From MED-G105 sp965263305 (GTDB lineage: Bacteria > Pseudomonadota > Alphaproteobacteria > Caulobacterales > Parvularculaceae): a DNA stretch of 64,000 bases. Shown here piece after piece: positions 52,617-62,124 of this stretch. The stretch covers positions 496,001 to 560,000 of the forward strand of contig OZ253666.1 in the NCBI GenBank assembly GCA_965263305.1, in the 5' to 3' direction. The position numbers and the translations under genes are program-made. Under the pieces are notes generated by a model. It saw only the letters and a program-made list of their open reading frames with translations. It was not told where the DNA came from and did not search any database. Every line of letters starts with the position of its first letter. Position 1 is the first letter of the stretch.

Positions 52617-52639
52617 AGCCGCCACCTTGCGAGGCGGCT
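52617..52639 (+). terminator. Possible terminator after secA
   Basis: AGCCGCC (52617-52623) pairs with GGCGGCT (52633-52639) with a 9-base loop, 64 bases after the secA stop. Only a short T-poor run follows, so efficiency is uncertain. Confidence 0.45.
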
Positions 52640-52767
52640 TGAGCTGTCAATATTTTCGCACCAATTCACGCCTGACGACGTAGTATCCAATTGGATGACC
52701 TTCCAAATGTGAAGCCACGACAGCGATTGTGGTAGGATGACCATTTGGGGACAGGAAAGGAAAACGA

Positions 52768-53484
52768 TTGGACTTCGCCTCTCCACTCTTCTTTAGACGA
52801 TTGGGCCGCGCTTTTGGCGCAGCGCTCTTTTTACTCGTCACGAGTTTTAGTGGGGCGAATGCGCAGGACTTGCCCCCGCCCGTTGACCGGGCGCTTCAGG
52901 AGGCAGAAGCCAATGCCGATCTGCGCCTCTCCTACACTATGGCGTTTCGATGGCTCATAGACGGCGCAGTCGACAAAAGGGTGGTCGCCCGGTTTGACGC
53001 CGTATCGGAAGAATGGACCTTTTTAGACGGCGCCTTGGAAGACCTTTCACACCGCGCCCGCAAAAAATTCCGTACCTACCAACGCCTGGAGTCGAAACCT
53101 GGCGGGCTCGTATATGCAGAGTACCGACCTTTTCTTGCCGACGTCACCCCGACCCTCGAAACAGATCAGCACCGCGCCTACAGCTTTCGCAGCGCCCAGC
53201 CGCCAGCATCCATCGCCGAAAGAGGACCCGTCGACACGACGCTCATCGTCAGCAAGACCCATGGCGGCATCGAACGATACGCCATCAAAACGACGGCGCC
53301 CTTCAAGCCAAACGCCGCATCCAGACTTGACGATTTTGTTTTTGAACAAACCTTCGAACGCGCTGCCCCCGATAGCCCGCCTCTGATGACTCGTCTTTAC
53401 TGGCGCCTGAAAGGAACGCGGCTCCTTGCTATCCTCGACGAAGAATTCGATATCGAATTTTACGATTTTAGGATCGTGCGGTAG
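52768..53484 (+). CDS. Secreted protein of unknown function
   Basis: I do not recognise this 238-residue protein. It has a signal peptide (RLGRAFGAALFLLVTSFSGA, cleavage near ANAQ), and the mature part is soluble with beta-rich character and no Cys. Conserved-looking patches are LRLSYTMAFRW, DDFVFEQTFER, and TRLYWRLKGTRLLAILDEEF. The TTG start (52768-52770) has a strong AGGAAAGG ribosome site; no better start exists. It lies after secA and before the SDR gene on the same strand. Confidence 0.75.
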   Translation: MDFASPLFFRRLGRAFGAALFLLVTSFSGANAQDLPPPVDRALQEAEANADLRLSYTMAFRWLIDGAVDKRVVARFDAVSEEWTFLDGALEDLSHRARKKFRTYQRLESKPGGLVYAEYRPFLADVTPTLETDQHRAYSFRSAQPPASIAERGPVDTTLIVSKTHGGIERYAIKTTAPFKPNAASRLDDFVFEQTFERAAPDSPPLMTRLYWRLKGTRLLAILDEEFDIEFYDFRIVR

Positions 53485-53643
53485 GCGCGTTCCAAGAAAA
53501 TGGCTGCGCCGAGCAAATTTGGCGCCCGTAGGCACTCGGCATTTCCCCAAGGGGTTTAGTAGGCAGCGTCAGGTGGCCATTCGATGTGCACTCGCGCCGT
53601 GACATATGGTAAATCCGTCACGCAGCAACTCGAAGCCAAACTG

Positions 53644-54531
53644 ATGACAAAGACCTTCATCCAAATAGCTGGAAACGGCTTTGTCGGTCGAGAGACATCG
53701 AGACGGCTCGCCGCCCATGGACAAAACATTCTGGTTCATCATACGGGCGCAAGAGAAATTCCACGGTCCGCACGGATCTGCGAAGTGCGCACAACGCCAT
53801 CGCCGCTTCCCATTGTGACGTTTCCAGATGAGGTCGTCCGGCAAGCCCAAGGCGCCACGGTAATTCACTTTAATTGCATGGGGCGGGCGGATGCACGGGC
53901 GTTTGTGAACGCCTTCGGCGGCCTCGCAAAACGCCTTGTACTGATCTCCTCGTGCGATGTTTATCGCAGCTACGGCCTTTTCGTGGGCGCTGAAAACGGG
54001 CCGCTCGAAGCGATGCCCTTATCTGAAGACAGCGCGCTTCGATCGGTACGGTACCCCTATCGGCGCCAAGGGCAGTCAAAGGAAGACCTTTTATTTTGGT
54101 ACGATAAGATTGACGCTGAGGAGGAATTTCGCAGGACTGAATCTGAATGGACAATTCTTCGCCTCCCGAAAGTTTTTGGCGAAGAAGGAAATAAAGACTT
54201 AGCCACAATCTATGGGTTTCAGTCTCAACCAAATTGGCGATGGACCCATGGTCACATCACGAACGTCGCCGAGGCAATTAGTCTTGCAGCCCGACATCGG
54301 AAAGCGGCGAATGAAGTATTCAATATCGGTGAGGAAGAAACACCGACAATGGGTGAGCGGCTAAGCGTGCTGCCGCCGCGCCCTAATTTTCCACCCAATT
54401 CCAATGACGCTCGTTTTGAGCACCATCTCCATATCAATACATCAAAGATTCGGACGCTGCTTGGTTTTAAGGAAATTAAGAATGAGCGCGAGGAAATGCG
54501 CAAGCTTGCCGCGTCGTTCCACGAGGGATGA
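53644..54531 (+). CDS. NAD-dependent epimerase/dehydratase-like (atypical SDR)
   Basis: The protein is 295 residues from the ATG at 53644 (MTKTFIQIAGNGFVGRETSR); an earlier ATG at 53584 adds 20 residues without clear support. It has a nucleotide-binding loop GNGFVG near residue 11, SSCDVYRSYG in the active-site strand and YRRQGQSKED, which might supply the Tyr/Lys pair, though it departs from YxxxK. The end is typical of extended SDRs (VFNIGEEETPTMGE). The reaction is unknown. It is alone between the secreted protein and ilvD (convergent). Confidence 0.8.
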   Translation: MTKTFIQIAGNGFVGRETSRRLAAHGQNILVHHTGAREIPRSARICEVRTTPSPLPIVTFPDEVVRQAQGATVIHFNCMGRADARAFVNAFGGLAKRLVLISSCDVYRSYGLFVGAENGPLEAMPLSEDSALRSVRYPYRRQGQSKEDLLFWYDKIDAEEEFRRTESEWTILRLPKVFGEEGNKDLATIYGFQSQPNWRWTHGHITNVAEAISLAARHRKAANEVFNIGEEETPTMGERLSVLPPRPNFPPNSNDARFEHHLHINTSKIRTLLGFKEIKNEREEMRKLAASFHEG

Positions 54532-54647
54532 ACTAGCGGACAAATGGGACGCAACGCATTGTCGAGACACCATGTGAAACAAATTCGGTCTCGATATTCC
54601 TTCGTCTACCTCGAAGACCTATTTTCGCCAACCCAACGCCTCTCTTC

Positions 54648-56369
54648 CTATAAGTCCTTATACTGATGCTTTTCGGCGCGCGCGCCCGGATGAGTACAAG
54701 CGCCAAGGTGGGCGGGGCCGACGGTTTGCACATATTTGTAATGCGCGCCCGTACCATAGACATTTTCTTTTGGGATAAACGCAGCGCGGCGATTGGCGAT
54801 TTCTTCGTCCGATAGTTTTACGTCGATGACACCTTTATCAGCATCGATCCGAATCACATCGCCATCGCGCAATAGCCCGATGGGGCCGCCTTCGGCTGCT
54901 TCAGGCCCAACATGGCCGATGCAAAACCCCCGCGTTGCGCCAGAAAAACGACCATCGGTGACGAGAGCAACCTTCTCGCCCATGCCCTGTCCGTAAATCG
55001 CCGCCGTCGTCGCCAGCATTTCGCGCATGCCGGGCCCGCCCTTCGGGCCTTCATAGCGGATGACGAGGACATCGCCCTCTGCATATTCCTCGGCGACAAC
55101 AGCGGCATAAGCGGCGTCTTCGGAATCAAAAACCCGCGCCGGACCTTCAAAGACGAGGTTCTTCATGCCGGCAATTTTTACGATCGCGCCATCCGGCGCC
55201 AAGGAGCCTTTCAACGCCACAACGCCGCCGGTCGCCATCAACGGTTTGTCGACGGGATAAATGACCTTCTGATCAGGGTTAAAAACGACGCCGTCCAAAT
55301 TCTCTTCGATTGTCTTACCCGTCACCGTCATGCAGTCGCCATGGATATATCCACCGTCGAGCATTGTCCGCATCAGGATCGGCATGCCGCCCGCTTCGGC
55401 CATGTCCTTCGCCACATAACGCCCGCCCGGTTTTAAGTCTGCGAGATACGGCGTGCGCCGAAAGATCTCCGCCACATCTTCAAGGGCGAAATCGATGCCC
55501 GCTTCATTCGCCATCGCGGGCAAATGAAGCGCCGCATTCGTGGAACCGCCGGTCGCCGCAACCACCGCAGCAGCGTTCTCAAACGCTTTGCGCGTGCAGA
55601 TTTCCCGGGGCAGCAATTGGCGCTCAATATTGTCCATCACCGCCGTCCCGGCGGCGCGACCATAGGCGTCGCGGGATTGGTCGGGCGCGGGTAAGGCGCT
55701 TGAAAATGGCACCGCAAGGCCAATCGCTTCGGCGACGCAGGCCATTGTATTGGCGGTAAACTGTCCACCGCAGGCCCCAGCCGACGGGCACGCGACCTTT
55801 TCAAGGTCACGAATATCCGCATCGCTCATTTTGCCGGCCGCATGCTCCCCCACCGCTTCAAAGACATCGAGCACCGTTACGTCCTCGCCCTTGAAGCAGC
55901 CTGGCAGAATCGAGCCGCCATAGTAGAAAACGCTCGGAATATTAAGGCGCAGCATCGCCATCATCATACCGGGTAAGGATTTATCGCACCCCGCAAGCCC
56001 GACCAGCGCGTCATAGGAATGTCCCCGAACCGTCAACTCAACGCTGTCGGCAATAACGTCCCTTGATACGAGTGAAGAGCGCATGCCTTCGGTGCCCATG
56101 GCGATGCCGTCGGTGACGGTGATGGTGCAGAACTCAAACGGTGTGCCGTCTTTACTCCTGACGCCCTCTTTCACAGCCTGGGCCTGGCGCATCAGGGCGG
56201 TGTTACACGGCGCCGCCTCGTTCCAACAGGAGGCGACGGCGACGAAAGGCTGTTCGATCTCCGTCTCCGTCAACCCCATAGCATAGTAGTAAGAACGTTG
56301 CGGCGCCTTACCGGCGCCGACGGAAACGTGCCGCGAAGGGAGGGTTGATTTATCGACCATGATGTCCAT
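54648..56369 (-). CDS. ilvD: Dihydroxy-acid dehydratase
   Basis: IlvD dehydrates 2,3-dihydroxy acids to 2-keto acids in valine, leucine and isoleucine synthesis. The 573-residue protein has the Fe-S cysteines in LAGCDKSLPG and SAGACGGQFTANTM, plus the third conserved one in AASCWNEAAPCN (near 50). The motif GRFSGATRGFCIGHVGPEA is diagnostic. A second in-frame ATG lies 9 bases downstream of the chosen one. It is convergent with the SDR gene and no other branched-chain gene is near. Confidence 0.97.
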   Translation of the reverse strand: MDIMVDKSTLPSRHVSVGAGKAPQRSYYYAMGLTETEIEQPFVAVASCWNEAAPCNTALMRQAQAVKEGVRSKDGTPFEFCTITVTDGIAMGTEGMRSSLVSRDVIADSVELTVRGHSYDALVGLAGCDKSLPGMMMAMLRLNIPSVFYYGGSILPGCFKGEDVTVLDVFEAVGEHAAGKMSDADIRDLEKVACPSAGACGGQFTANTMACVAEAIGLAVPFSSALPAPDQSRDAYGRAAGTAVMDNIERQLLPREICTRKAFENAAAVVAATGGSTNAALHLPAMANEAGIDFALEDVAEIFRRTPYLADLKPGGRYVAKDMAEAGGMPILMRTMLDGGYIHGDCMTVTGKTIEENLDGVVFNPDQKVIYPVDKPLMATGGVVALKGSLAPDGAIVKIAGMKNLVFEGPARVFDSEDAAYAAVVAEEYAEGDVLVIRYEGPKGGPGMREMLATTAAIYGQGMGEKVALVTDGRFSGATRGFCIGHVGPEAAEGGPIGLLRDGDVIRIDADKGVIDVKLSDEEIANRRAAFIPKENVYGTGAHYKYVQTVGPAHLGACTHPGARAEKHQYKDL

Positions 56370-56581
56370 CCAATTTTTCGTTAATTGACGTTATTAGCGC
56401 CAAACTGGTTCGAAATCGACCAGTTGCGGGTGCTTTGCGACAAGCGGTCTCGCCAACAACGCGGGCCTCCGGCATGATGATCCCACATAAAGGTCAATGG
56501 GGTATGCGCTAACGCATCAGGAATTGGCCGCTATAATAACCCAGAGGGCGTCATAACCGAACTAAAGGAAAGAATGTCGCC

Positions 56582-56896
56582 ATGCTGAAAATAATTGTCC
56601 CAGCCATCGCCCTTACCATGATCGCCGCGCCAGTCCATGCAAAACAGTTTTCATTCCAATACAAAACTTATGAGCTGGAGAATACCAAAGCGGCGGAAGG
56701 ACTTTATCGTCGATTGGAGCGCCGCGTTAAAAATTTCTGCACCAGCAGCGGACGCAAAACGATCGCCCAGGGCAACGCCGAACGCCAGTGTATGACGAGC
56801 ACCCTGCGGGACGCCGTCGCTGATATTAACCACCCGGTTGTCAATCGTATGCACGCGCGCGCTCACGATGGCGCGCAAGAATACGCCCGATATTAA
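56582..56896 (+). CDS. UrcA family protein
   Basis: The 104-residue exported protein has a signal peptide (IIVPAIALTMIAAPVHA). The UrcA pattern is present: YKTYELENTKAAEGLYRRLERRVKNFC then a second Cys in ERQCMTSTLRDAV, giving two cysteines likely to pair. UrcA proteins are periplasmic and widespread in sphingomonad/caulobacter-like alphaproteobacteria; function is not established. The ATG at 56582 has an AAAGGAAAG site. It is alone between ilvD and rph. Confidence 0.85.
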   Translation: MLKIIVPAIALTMIAAPVHAKQFSFQYKTYELENTKAAEGLYRRLERRVKNFCTSSGRKTIAQGNAERQCMTSTLRDAVADINHPVVNRMHARAHDGAQEYARY

Positions 56897-56934
56897 GCGC
56901 ATACAAACTATATCAGCTGATACGGCCTACCCCC

Positions 56935-56959
56935 GCCCCGCCGCCAAAAGCAGCGGGGC
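56935..56959 (+). terminator. Hairpin after the UrcA-family gene
   Basis: GCCCCGC (56935-56941) and GCGGGGC (56953-56959) form a perfect 7-bp stem with an 11-base loop, 39 bases after the stop. The following AACCCGTTT is weak as a T tract. Confidence 0.45.
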
Positions 56960-57128
56960 AACCCGTTTGCCAACCCTGTTGACATCGACGCATTCGCTCT
57001 GCGCTTTCGCTGATGTTGCACGGCCACTATCGGCTGAGAAGGCGACGGCGCTCCCCTCACATTGACGCTTGCGTCTTCGGGGCGTCAGCGCCATAAGCTG
57101 CGCGTTTAATGTGGAGAGGAAAAACCCG

Positions 57129-57836
57129 ATGCGCTCATCCGGTAGAAGCTTTAATGAATGTCGCCCTGTCTCTCTAGAACCTGGGGTGGCGAAACATGCC
57201 GAAGGCTCCTGCCTGGTGAAGTTTGGGGAAACCCATGTTCTGTGCACGGCCTCCTGGGATGAGACGACGCCGCCCTGGCTGCGCGGCCAGGGGCGCGGCT
57301 GGGTAACCGCCGAATACGGGATGCTGCCACGCGCCACCCATGAGCGGATGCGCCGCGAAGCCAAGAACGGCCAATCCGGTCGGACGCAAGAAATTCAACG
57401 CCTGATTGGCCGCTCTCTTCGCGCGGTGGTCGACCTGAAAGCCCTAGGCGAGCGACAAATTCTCATCGACTGCGACGTCATCCAGGCCGATGGCGGCACA
57501 CGCACAGCGGCGATCACTGGCGCTTGGGTGGCGCTGAAACAGTGCTGTGACTGGGCGGTTCGCGACGGAGTCATTAAATCAAGCCCGATCACAGAATCCG
57601 TCTGCGCCATTTCATGCGGCATCGTCGGCGGAGCCCCGGTGATGGATCTCGACTATGTGGAAGATTCATCCGCTGATGTGGATATGAATTTTGTCATTAC
57701 CGGCGCCGGCGGCCTCGTCGAAATTCAAGGCACGGCCGAAGGCGCTCCATTCTCAGAAGACCATCTCACAGCGCTTTTGAGCCTTGCTAAACAAGCCTGC
57801 ACCGATCTTACCGCATTGCAGCAAAACGCCCTTTAA
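57129..57836 (+). CDS. rph: Ribonuclease PH
   Basis: RNase PH trims the 3' ends of tRNA precursors using phosphate. The protein is 235 residues from the ATG at 57129 (MRSSGRSFNECRPVSLE), which has a GGAGAGG ribosome site. An earlier frame start at 57069 is not supported. Conserved blocks are GETHVLCTASWDETTPPWLRG, RQILIDCDVIQADGGTRTAAITG and SCGIVGGAPVMDLDY. The second half contains the phosphate-binding and active-site residues of the family. A strong terminator follows. Confidence 0.97.
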   Translation: MRSSGRSFNECRPVSLEPGVAKHAEGSCLVKFGETHVLCTASWDETTPPWLRGQGRGWVTAEYGMLPRATHERMRREAKNGQSGRTQEIQRLIGRSLRAVVDLKALGERQILIDCDVIQADGGTRTAAITGAWVALKQCCDWAVRDGVIKSSPITESVCAISCGIVGGAPVMDLDYVEDSSADVDMNFVITGAGGLVEIQGTAEGAPFSEDHLTALLSLAKQACTDLTALQQNAL

Positions 57837-57864
57837 TCAACAATCAACGCCCCCCCGTTTGGAC

Positions 57865-57890
57865 GGCCCTGGTTTCCGGGCCCTTTTCTT
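57865..57890 (+). terminator. Rho-independent terminator of rph
   Basis: GGCCC (57865-57869) pairs with GGGCC (57878-57882), extended by an inner GG/CC pair around a TTT loop with one bulged T. A CTTTTCTT tract follows. It lies 29 bases after the rph stop. Confidence 0.75.
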
Positions 57891-58100
57891 GAGGCCCGTT
57901 TCTTCGGACAACGTCTCAGGCAAGTAAGAGCGCTAAATGCGTCTCATCGCCAAAAGAACAGTAGCGCGAGACAAAACGCTCCTGTAGGTCTGCCTGTCTG
58001 ATCACCGCTTAATCCTGGGGTATGGTTAACGGTTTTCTTTCACGAGCAAGCGCCAGTTTAAAGGTTCTGGTAGGGTCCTTGCTTCGCGAGTGATTCGGTT

Positions 58101-59120
58101 GTGTTCGCGGGTCGTGTATGGTTGCCCACCGAGCAAACCCCTGAACAGGGCGACAGAAAACAGGCCAGAAGGGAAACTCCGTCATTGTCAGTTGACGCGG
58201 AAGATTTGGAAAAGACGTCCAAGGGCAAGCATATTGTCGACGTCCTGATCGAAGAGCGCGCGCCAAACATGGTCGCCTCCCGATTCTGGCCGCTTTACCG
58301 CACCCTTTTGTACCCCCTCCTAAAAGAACCCAAAGCCAAGCGGATGGCCGATAGTTTTCTCGGCCTATCGGGCTGGGACGCGATGGAGCGGGTGAGCGAC
58401 GTCCTTCAACTCGACATCGAACTCACGGGCCTTGAGAACGTCCCGGAAACGGGCCGCGTTCTCATCGCTGCGAATCATCCGACCGGGATCGCCGACGGCG
58501 TTGCGATGTTTGACGCGTTGAAAAGCCGCCGTCAGGACCTGAAGATTTTCGCGAATCGCGACGCGCTCCGCGTGACAGAACGTTTCGGCGAGATCATTAT
58601 CCCCGTTGAGTGGGTGATCGCAAAACGAACGCGCCAACGCTCCCGCGAAACTCTAATCGCCACGAAACAAGCCTTCGAGGGCGATAACTGCGTTGTTCTC
58701 TTCCCATCCGGTCGCCTCGCGTTCATCGATGAACGCAAGATTCTGATCGAACAGGATTGGATGAACTCCATCGCCATATTCGCGCGCAAATATAATTGCC
58801 CGATCGTGCCCGTGCACATCGAATCGCGAAATTCATGGTTGTACTACTGGTTCCGCAATCTCAATTCGGAACTGCGGGATATCACCCTGTTTAACGAATT
58901 GCTGAATAAGCGCGGCAAGAAATTCAAATTCACCTTTGGCGCACCGATCCCCGCAGAGCACCTGGCCGGCGATCCCGACGCGGTCACCCTGGCACTGCGT
59001 CAGCACACCCTGGAGAATGTCACGAGCGGCGCGCCATGGACGCCATTGGCCCAAGATGAGCGCGCGCCCGACAGCATTGTTGAAACGGCGATTGAGCGGA
59101 CCCACGCGACGGCGGAATAG
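58101..59120 (+). CDS. PlsC-like 1-acyl-sn-glycerol-3-phosphate acyltransferase
   Basis: This is a PlsC/LPLAT-family enzyme with the catalytic NHPTGIADG (HxxxxxD) motif, motif II region FGEIIIPVEWVIAKRTRQRS, FPSGRLAFIDE (motif III) and VPVHIESRNSWLYY (motif IV). It probably acylates lysophosphatidic acid or a related lipid. The start is uncertain: a GTG at 58101 gives 339 residues, a TTG at 58185 with AAGGGA fits the family N-terminus (HIVDVLIEERAP) better, and the first ATG is at 58269. It is alone on the plus strand. Confidence 0.82.
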   Translation: MFAGRVWLPTEQTPEQGDRKQARRETPSLSVDAEDLEKTSKGKHIVDVLIEERAPNMVASRFWPLYRTLLYPLLKEPKAKRMADSFLGLSGWDAMERVSDVLQLDIELTGLENVPETGRVLIAANHPTGIADGVAMFDALKSRRQDLKIFANRDALRVTERFGEIIIPVEWVIAKRTRQRSRETLIATKQAFEGDNCVVLFPSGRLAFIDERKILIEQDWMNSIAIFARKYNCPIVPVHIESRNSWLYYWFRNLNSELRDITLFNELLNKRGKKFKFTFGAPIPAEHLAGDPDAVTLALRQHTLENVTSGAPWTPLAQDERAPDSIVETAIERTHATAE

Positions 59121-59146
59121 TGACGCTCTCCAGGCCTTTGCAATTC

Positions 59147-60148
59147 CTAGGAGGGCTGATCCGCCACCTGTTCGGACGTCTTTTCCGATTGGCGATAGGT
59201 TAATTCCAGAAATACATCTTCCAGATCTGATTCTTCCGTAGATAGATCTTTCACCACGACGCCGCGCTCCGACAACCCACTTAATATATCTGTGACCCGC
59301 TCCGTGCTCGGACGATATGGAATAGATAACCGCCCATCAGGCGTTAACTCCACTTTCCATGGCGATAAATCAGGCGCAGCGGTGATCGGTTCCGCCGTGG
59401 TCACTTTCAAGGTCTTGCGATCAAGCGACGAAATAAGGCTCGACGTTGGCTCGCACGCCACGACCTCGCCATGGTGAATAATGCCGATTTCGTCACACAA
59501 CTCCTGCGCTTCTTCCAGATAGTGAGTGGTCAGCACAATCGTAACCCCGCGCTGGTGCAACTCCCGGACATACTCCCAAAGCTGTTTGCGCAGTTCGATA
59601 TCAACCCCCGCCGTTGGCTCATCAAGGATCAGCACTGGCGGTTGGTGTACCATCGCCTTCGCCACCAACAGTCGGCGTTTCATACCGCCCGACAACATGC
59701 GCACATAGGCGTCCGCCTTATCGCTTAGACCAAGCGCCGCTAGTATTTCGTCAGATTTTCGTTCCGCCTTAGGAACGCCGAACAACCCCGCTTGGATTTC
59801 CATCGCCTCTTTTGGCGTGAAATACACATCCATATTGAGTTCCTGGGGGACAACCCCGATCGCAGCGCGCGACTGGCGAGGATTTTGATCGATATCAAAC
59901 CCCCAGACCGACACCTGACCCTCGCTTTTGTTAACGAGCCCCGCCAGGATATTGATGAAGGTGGACTTGCCCGCGCCGTTTGGCCCCAAAAGCCCAAAGA
60001 TTGATCCCGCCTTGATGGAAAGATCGATCCCCTTCAACGCGACCTTCGGGGGCGACTTTTTGGTCCCCGCATAGGTCTTTTTCAGTCCCTTGGCGACGAT
60101 GGCATTGGCAGGCTTGGCGACTGTGTTTGAGGCGGAGGTGGTCGACAT
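59147..60148 (-). CDS. ABC-2 type transporter ATP-binding protein
   Basis: The protein is 333 residues from the ATG at 60146-60148 (MSTTSASNTVAKPANAI); the frame extends 28 residues upstream without support. The ABC ATPase has Walker A GPNGAGKST, Q-loop VVPQELNMD, signature LSGGMKRRLLVAKAM, Walker B LILDEPTAGVD and a switch His in TTHYLEEAQ. The C-terminal 100 residues form a DUF4162-like extension. No permease is adjacent, so its partner is probably elsewhere. The substrate is unknown; relatives export drugs, lipids or polysaccharides. Confidence 0.92.
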   Translation of the reverse strand: MSTTSASNTVAKPANAIVAKGLKKTYAGTKKSPPKVALKGIDLSIKAGSIFGLLGPNGAGKSTFINILAGLVNKSEGQVSVWGFDIDQNPRQSRAAIGVVPQELNMDVYFTPKEAMEIQAGLFGVPKAERKSDEILAALGLSDKADAYVRMLSGGMKRRLLVAKAMVHQPPVLILDEPTAGVDIELRKQLWEYVRELHQRGVTIVLTTHYLEEAQELCDEIGIIHHGEVVACEPTSSLISSLDRKTLKVTTAEPITAAPDLSPWKVELTPDGRLSIPYRPSTERVTDILSGLSERGVVVKDLSTEESDLEDVFLELTYRQSEKTSEQVADQPS

Positions 60149-60391
60149 AAGCGTGAAAAATCTCTCTGTTTCTCCGTCTGGATATCGAGTGGGCGCCCTC
60201 CCCGTCAACGCGTCGACGCCGCTTTCATGCAAAAACGGTGACGGCCTGACCCCGCCCTGCCTTTCAACCTGGCGAAAAGGCCCTTACGAGACCCCGCTTG
60301 ACCAAGGCCGCCGGTTCGCCCAGATAACCACTCACGATAGACAAATATCGCCGCCCATTCGTGCAACGGTGCTGGCGCTGAGGAAAACAAG

Positions 60392-60583
60392 ATGAACGCC
60401 CCCGAGAGTAAAACCCCGGATTCCCAGAAGGTCATTTACGTCGATCGGCATCGGATTTCATGCGATGGCGGGGGCGGCGCCCTTGGGCACCCAAAGGTCT
60501 GGTACTCGCTCGAGGATGGCGAAGCGGCGTGCGGCTATTGCGGGCGTAAATTTATCTATGATCCGGCCAAAGCAGGATCCTAA
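60392..60583 (+). CDS. NDUFS6-like zinc-finger protein (zf-CHCC)
   Basis: The 63-residue protein has the CHCC pattern: RISCDGGGGALGHPKVWYSL and ACGYCGRKF, so one zinc site is complete (Cys, His, Cys, Cys). The family is the bacterial counterpart of mitochondrial complex I subunit NDUFS6. In alphaproteobacteria it is found with complex I. No nuo gene is in this window. It lies between two ABC operons on the opposite strand. Confidence 0.88.
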   Translation: MNAPESKTPDSQKVIYVDRHRISCDGGGGALGHPKVWYSLEDGEAACGYCGRKFIYDPAKAGS

Positions 60584-60609
60584 AATTCCTCGGCCGTTGC
60601 TAAACGGGA

Positions 60610-62124
60610 CTACGCCTTCGCAAGTCGCCAGATTTCCTTCGCTTTTGGCGGCGAGGCATTCAAAAGCGAATTTTTGAAAATTCGGCCCATATAACGCGCC
60701 AAAATTAGGGCGAAGACGAGCATCAAAATCGTCGCGCCAATGATTTCCCACATGGGCGGGTCCGAAGCGATGCGCATCATCACGGCATAGGGGGTGTAGA
60801 TCGGGATCCAGGTGAGGATCGACGCGACAAGCCCGTTCGGATTTTGGAACATCATGACCACGAAAGGCATCGGCGCAAATACGATGATCATCAACGGACC
60901 CATATAGGTTTGCGCGTCCTGCAAGGTGTTGGATAAAGCGCCGATCGCCAAGAAAATCATGGCGAAGATGAAATAGGCGCTCAAGAAATAGAACACAAAG
61001 ACCGGCAACAGGTTAGACCGGAACAATGCTGCAATGGCCTCCCCGGCGAAATCGCCGCCCGATAGGCCAGTGAGCGCCGATGCGATCGCCCCCAACAAAA
61101 AGACCGTCGGCATGGTCAAACCAACGCAAGCGATGCCGATGAGTTTGCCAAACATCAATTGATCCGCCGTCACAGACGACAAGAGGACTTCGACAATCTT
61201 GTTGGAGCGTTCCTCGATCGTATTGGTCAGCAGCGGGTTGCCTACGGCAAACACCACCACCAACAAGGAATAAGTCAGAATGCCTGGTAAAATCGCAGTC
61301 TCCAAGCGCTCGCGGCGATCGAGCGCCGCATCAGCCTGAGGCCGGTCAGGACGGAACGACTGTATGGGCGCTTCAACATCCGCGAGCCGTTTTAAATCCT
61401 CTTCACTCAGACCAAATTCCGCCGCCGCTTCACGCCGTAACAGTACGGATATCGCTCGGGAGATGGCGATCTCTAAGGCGGGGTCGGTAATGCTCGCACT
61501 CCAAAACTCGATCTGTGGCGCTCCTTCTGCGCCGCTAAACCCTTCCGGGATGATGATCGCCGCGAAAAGGGGGACACCCTCTAGCGCTGGATAAGGTTCT
61601 TCCCCAAGGAGATAGGGCCGCAGAATCTCCGCCGCCGCCTCTGGCGCGCCCGAAGCAGCAAGCTCTTCGGTCAACGTCGCACGAACAAAACGCTCCTTAG
61701 GCTCGACAAAAGTCGGCGCGCCATTTTTTAGATAAGGCCCGGCAATATCAGCCGCCGCCGATGCGCCGCCAGAGCTGGTAAACGCATCGAGGCGTTTGTT
61801 CGTAATAGCGGCCGATCCAAATGGAAACGGTAATTCTTCAGGTTTTATCTTGGTACGGTCTATTGAGGTTTCAAGATAGAAATCCCACGCTGCCAAGGTG
61901 GACCGCGCCCGTTGCTTAGCGAGTTGGACATCGATCTGGGCCTCGTACTCACCGGTCATGTCATAGACGACAAAATGGCGAACAGGGCGCGCTTTTTCGA
62001 TCAAAGTGAGGAGCCCGGTCCCGACGACAAGGACGATCGGCAGCATTACCAGGAAAAGGAGGAACCCGCGCGTAAAGACATATTGCTTGTATTCGCGCCA
62101 AGCGACGAGGAGCGTGCTTCTCAT
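60610..62124 (-). CDS. ABC-2 type transporter permease (NatB-like)
   Basis: The 504-residue permease has an N-terminal transmembrane helix (about 19-40), a large extracytoplasmic domain (45-270) and five or six C-terminal helices (280-490), the topology of NatB/ABC2_membrane_3 exporters. The typical TNTIEERSNKIVEVLLSSVTADQLMFGKLIG motif lies at about 310-340. The ATG (62122-62124) overlaps the stop of the upstream ATPase gene in an ATGA arrangement, so the two are coupled. The transported compound is unknown; Na+ export or envelope stress roles are known in relatives. Confidence 0.92.
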   Translation of the reverse strand: MRSTLLVAWREYKQYVFTRGFLLFLVMLPIVLVVGTGLLTLIEKARPVRHFVVYDMTGEYEAQIDVQLAKQRARSTLAAWDFYLETSIDRTKIKPEELPFPFGSAAITNKRLDAFTSSGGASAAADIAGPYLKNGAPTFVEPKERFVRATLTEELAASGAPEAAAEILRPYLLGEEPYPALEGVPLFAAIIIPEGFSGAEGAPQIEFWSASITDPALEIAISRAISVLLRREAAAEFGLSEEDLKRLADVEAPIQSFRPDRPQADAALDRRERLETAILPGILTYSLLVVVFAVGNPLLTNTIEERSNKIVEVLLSSVTADQLMFGKLIGIACVGLTMPTVFLLGAIASALTGLSGGDFAGEAIAALFRSNLLPVFVFYFLSAYFIFAMIFLAIGALSNTLQDAQTYMGPLMIIVFAPMPFVVMMFQNPNGLVASILTWIPIYTPYAVMMRIASDPPMWEIIGATILMLVFALILARYMGRIFKNSLLNASPPKAKEIWRLAKA

